Assembly (NCBI GenBank): GCA_023386255.1
Contig: JAEWKB010000206.1
Location: forward strand, 1-13,870
DNA: 13,870 bases
Origin: Bacteroidota bacterium
GTDB lineage: Bacteria > Bacteroidota > Bacteroidia > Flavobacteriales > Flavobacteriaceae
Direction: 5' to 3'
Made by a program: the position numbers and the translations under genes. The notes under the pieces were generated by a model. The model was not told where the DNA came from and did not search any database. It saw only the letters and a list, made by a program, of their open reading frames with translations. Position 1 is the first letter of the stretch. Every line of letters starts with the position of its first letter. Shown here in pieces: positions 13,349-13,870 of the stretch.

Positions 13349-13870
13349 TTAATTGAAATCAAATCTTATGCCAAGTGATAAATTATTCTGGTCTACAGCG
13401 TTATTGGCAAATACCGGCTGTAGGTCATATTTTGCATAAAGGGCAATCTGGCCGTATCCTACATAGGCGCTAAGGCCATATACAAAATCATTCACGTTAA
13501 AGTCGCCTTTTTCTTTATGCTTCACTTTATGGTCATCTTCAGTGTATTTTGTAAGTTGCTTTTCCTTTACATTAACCCCTGCATAGCCACCAAAACCTAA
13601 ACGGAAGCTTTCGTGTGAAGGGAAATATGTTTTATCGCCCACCACTTTTTTAGGTGTAAAATCAAACTCAATGTGTACAGGAACTACAAGGTTAACATAC
13701 CTGAAACGTGTAAGTTTTAAGTCGCGGCCTGACTCAGTAAGTACAGTCTGCCCGTCTTCGGTCGTTGTAAATACGCGGTCGTTTTCCGGGCGAAGGTTGT
13801 TGTATTGCAGCGAAAGTCCGTACTTAAGGTGCAGCAGGTTGTTGTTTTTTAGCAGACGTGTGTTTAGAGT
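13349..13870 (-). CDS. Outer-membrane beta-barrel protein (C-terminal part, runs off the right edge)
   Basis: The frame is open from the right edge to the stop at 13349, giving 173 residues of a protein that begins outside the window. The sequence alternates hydrophobic and polar residues in several strand-like segments, for example HLKYGLSLQYNNL near the start, FRYVNLVVPVHIEFDF, FRLGFGGYAGVNV, FVYGLSAYVGYGQIALYAKYDLQPVF, and the terminal NLSLGIRFDF ending in a penultimate aromatic. Charged loops (KYTEDDHKVKHKEKGD) separate strands. The pattern fits the family of small outer-membrane beta-barrel (PorT-like/OmpA-like barrel) proteins common in Flavobacteria. Exact family and function cannot be fixed, because the N-terminus and signal peptide are missing. 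It is terminated by the hairpin at 13290-13316. Confidence 0.8.
   Translation of the reverse strand, partial: TLNTRLLKNNNLLHLKYGLSLQYNNLRPENDRVFTTTEDGQTVLTESGRDLKLTRFRYVNLVVPVHIEFDFTPKKVVGDKTYFPSHESFRLGFGGYAGVNVKEKQLTKYTEDDHKVKHKEKGDFNVNDFVYGLSAYVGYGQIALYAKYDLQPVFANNAVDQNNLSLGIRFDFN

Noticed and set aside
1-13870. CRISPR arrays, tRNA or rRNA genes, insertion sequences, phage or defence genes
   Set aside because: Looked for on both strands; no spaced repeats, no tRNA-like cloverleaf or rRNA segment, and no transposase, integrase or defence protein motifs in the translated frames.

Overview
The window looks like chromosomal core sequence from a gliding member of the Bacteroidota, most likely Flavobacterium or a close relative in the Flavobacteriaceae. 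Three things point there: adjacent gldB and gldC gliding genes next to nadE; Bacteroidota-type promoter elements (TAnnTTTG) a short distance before several starts; and family-typical variants such as an FtsI with a C-terminal PASTA domain. No phage, transposon, CRISPR, rRNA or tRNA is visible, and no stretch over 300 bases lacks a gene.

Layout. (1) Bases 1-5645, minus strand: the head of a division and cell wall (dcw) cluster, transcribed right to left as mraZ - rsmH - ftsL-like - ftsI - murE - mraY (mraY runs off the left edge). Genes overlap or are a few bases apart, so this is almost certainly one operon. It starts at a TATATTTG promoter preceded by three exact-period 10-bp repeats that look like a MraZ autoregulatory site. 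(2) Bases 5646-5888: a 243-base divergent intergenic region with the mraZ control elements and a separate 14-bp direct repeat in front of the next gene. (3) Bases 5889-7349, plus strand: an alpha/beta hydrolase with a clear terminator, then the ribosome-assembly GTPase engB (ysxC) with its own promoter. (4) Bases 7346-9142, minus strand: gldB lipoprotein - gldC - terminator - GNAT acetyltransferase, whose start codon touches the terminator T-tract. (5) Bases 9242-10753, plus strand: nadE (ammonia-dependent NAD synthetase) and an orphan NarL/LuxR-type response regulator. (6) Bases 10756-13209, minus strand: an unrecognised 130-residue protein and then dnaG primase. (7) Bases 13349-13870, minus strand: the C-terminal part of an outer-membrane beta-barrel protein with a strong terminator.

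How the genes fit together. Region 1 couples septal peptidoglycan synthesis (FtsI, FtsL), precursor synthesis (MurE, MraY) and 16S rRNA methylation (RsmH) under MraZ. Most other genes are housekeeping functions (NAD, DNA priming, ribosome assembly) interleaved with the two gliding genes.

The most notable points are a DnaG primase in which all four expected zinc ligands of the N-terminal zinc-ribbon are replaced; the 10-bp MraZ-like repeats over the dcw promoter; a long inverted repeat over the dnaG promoter; and the terminator/start-codon junction at the GNAT gene. I found no convincing wholly new multi-gene system.
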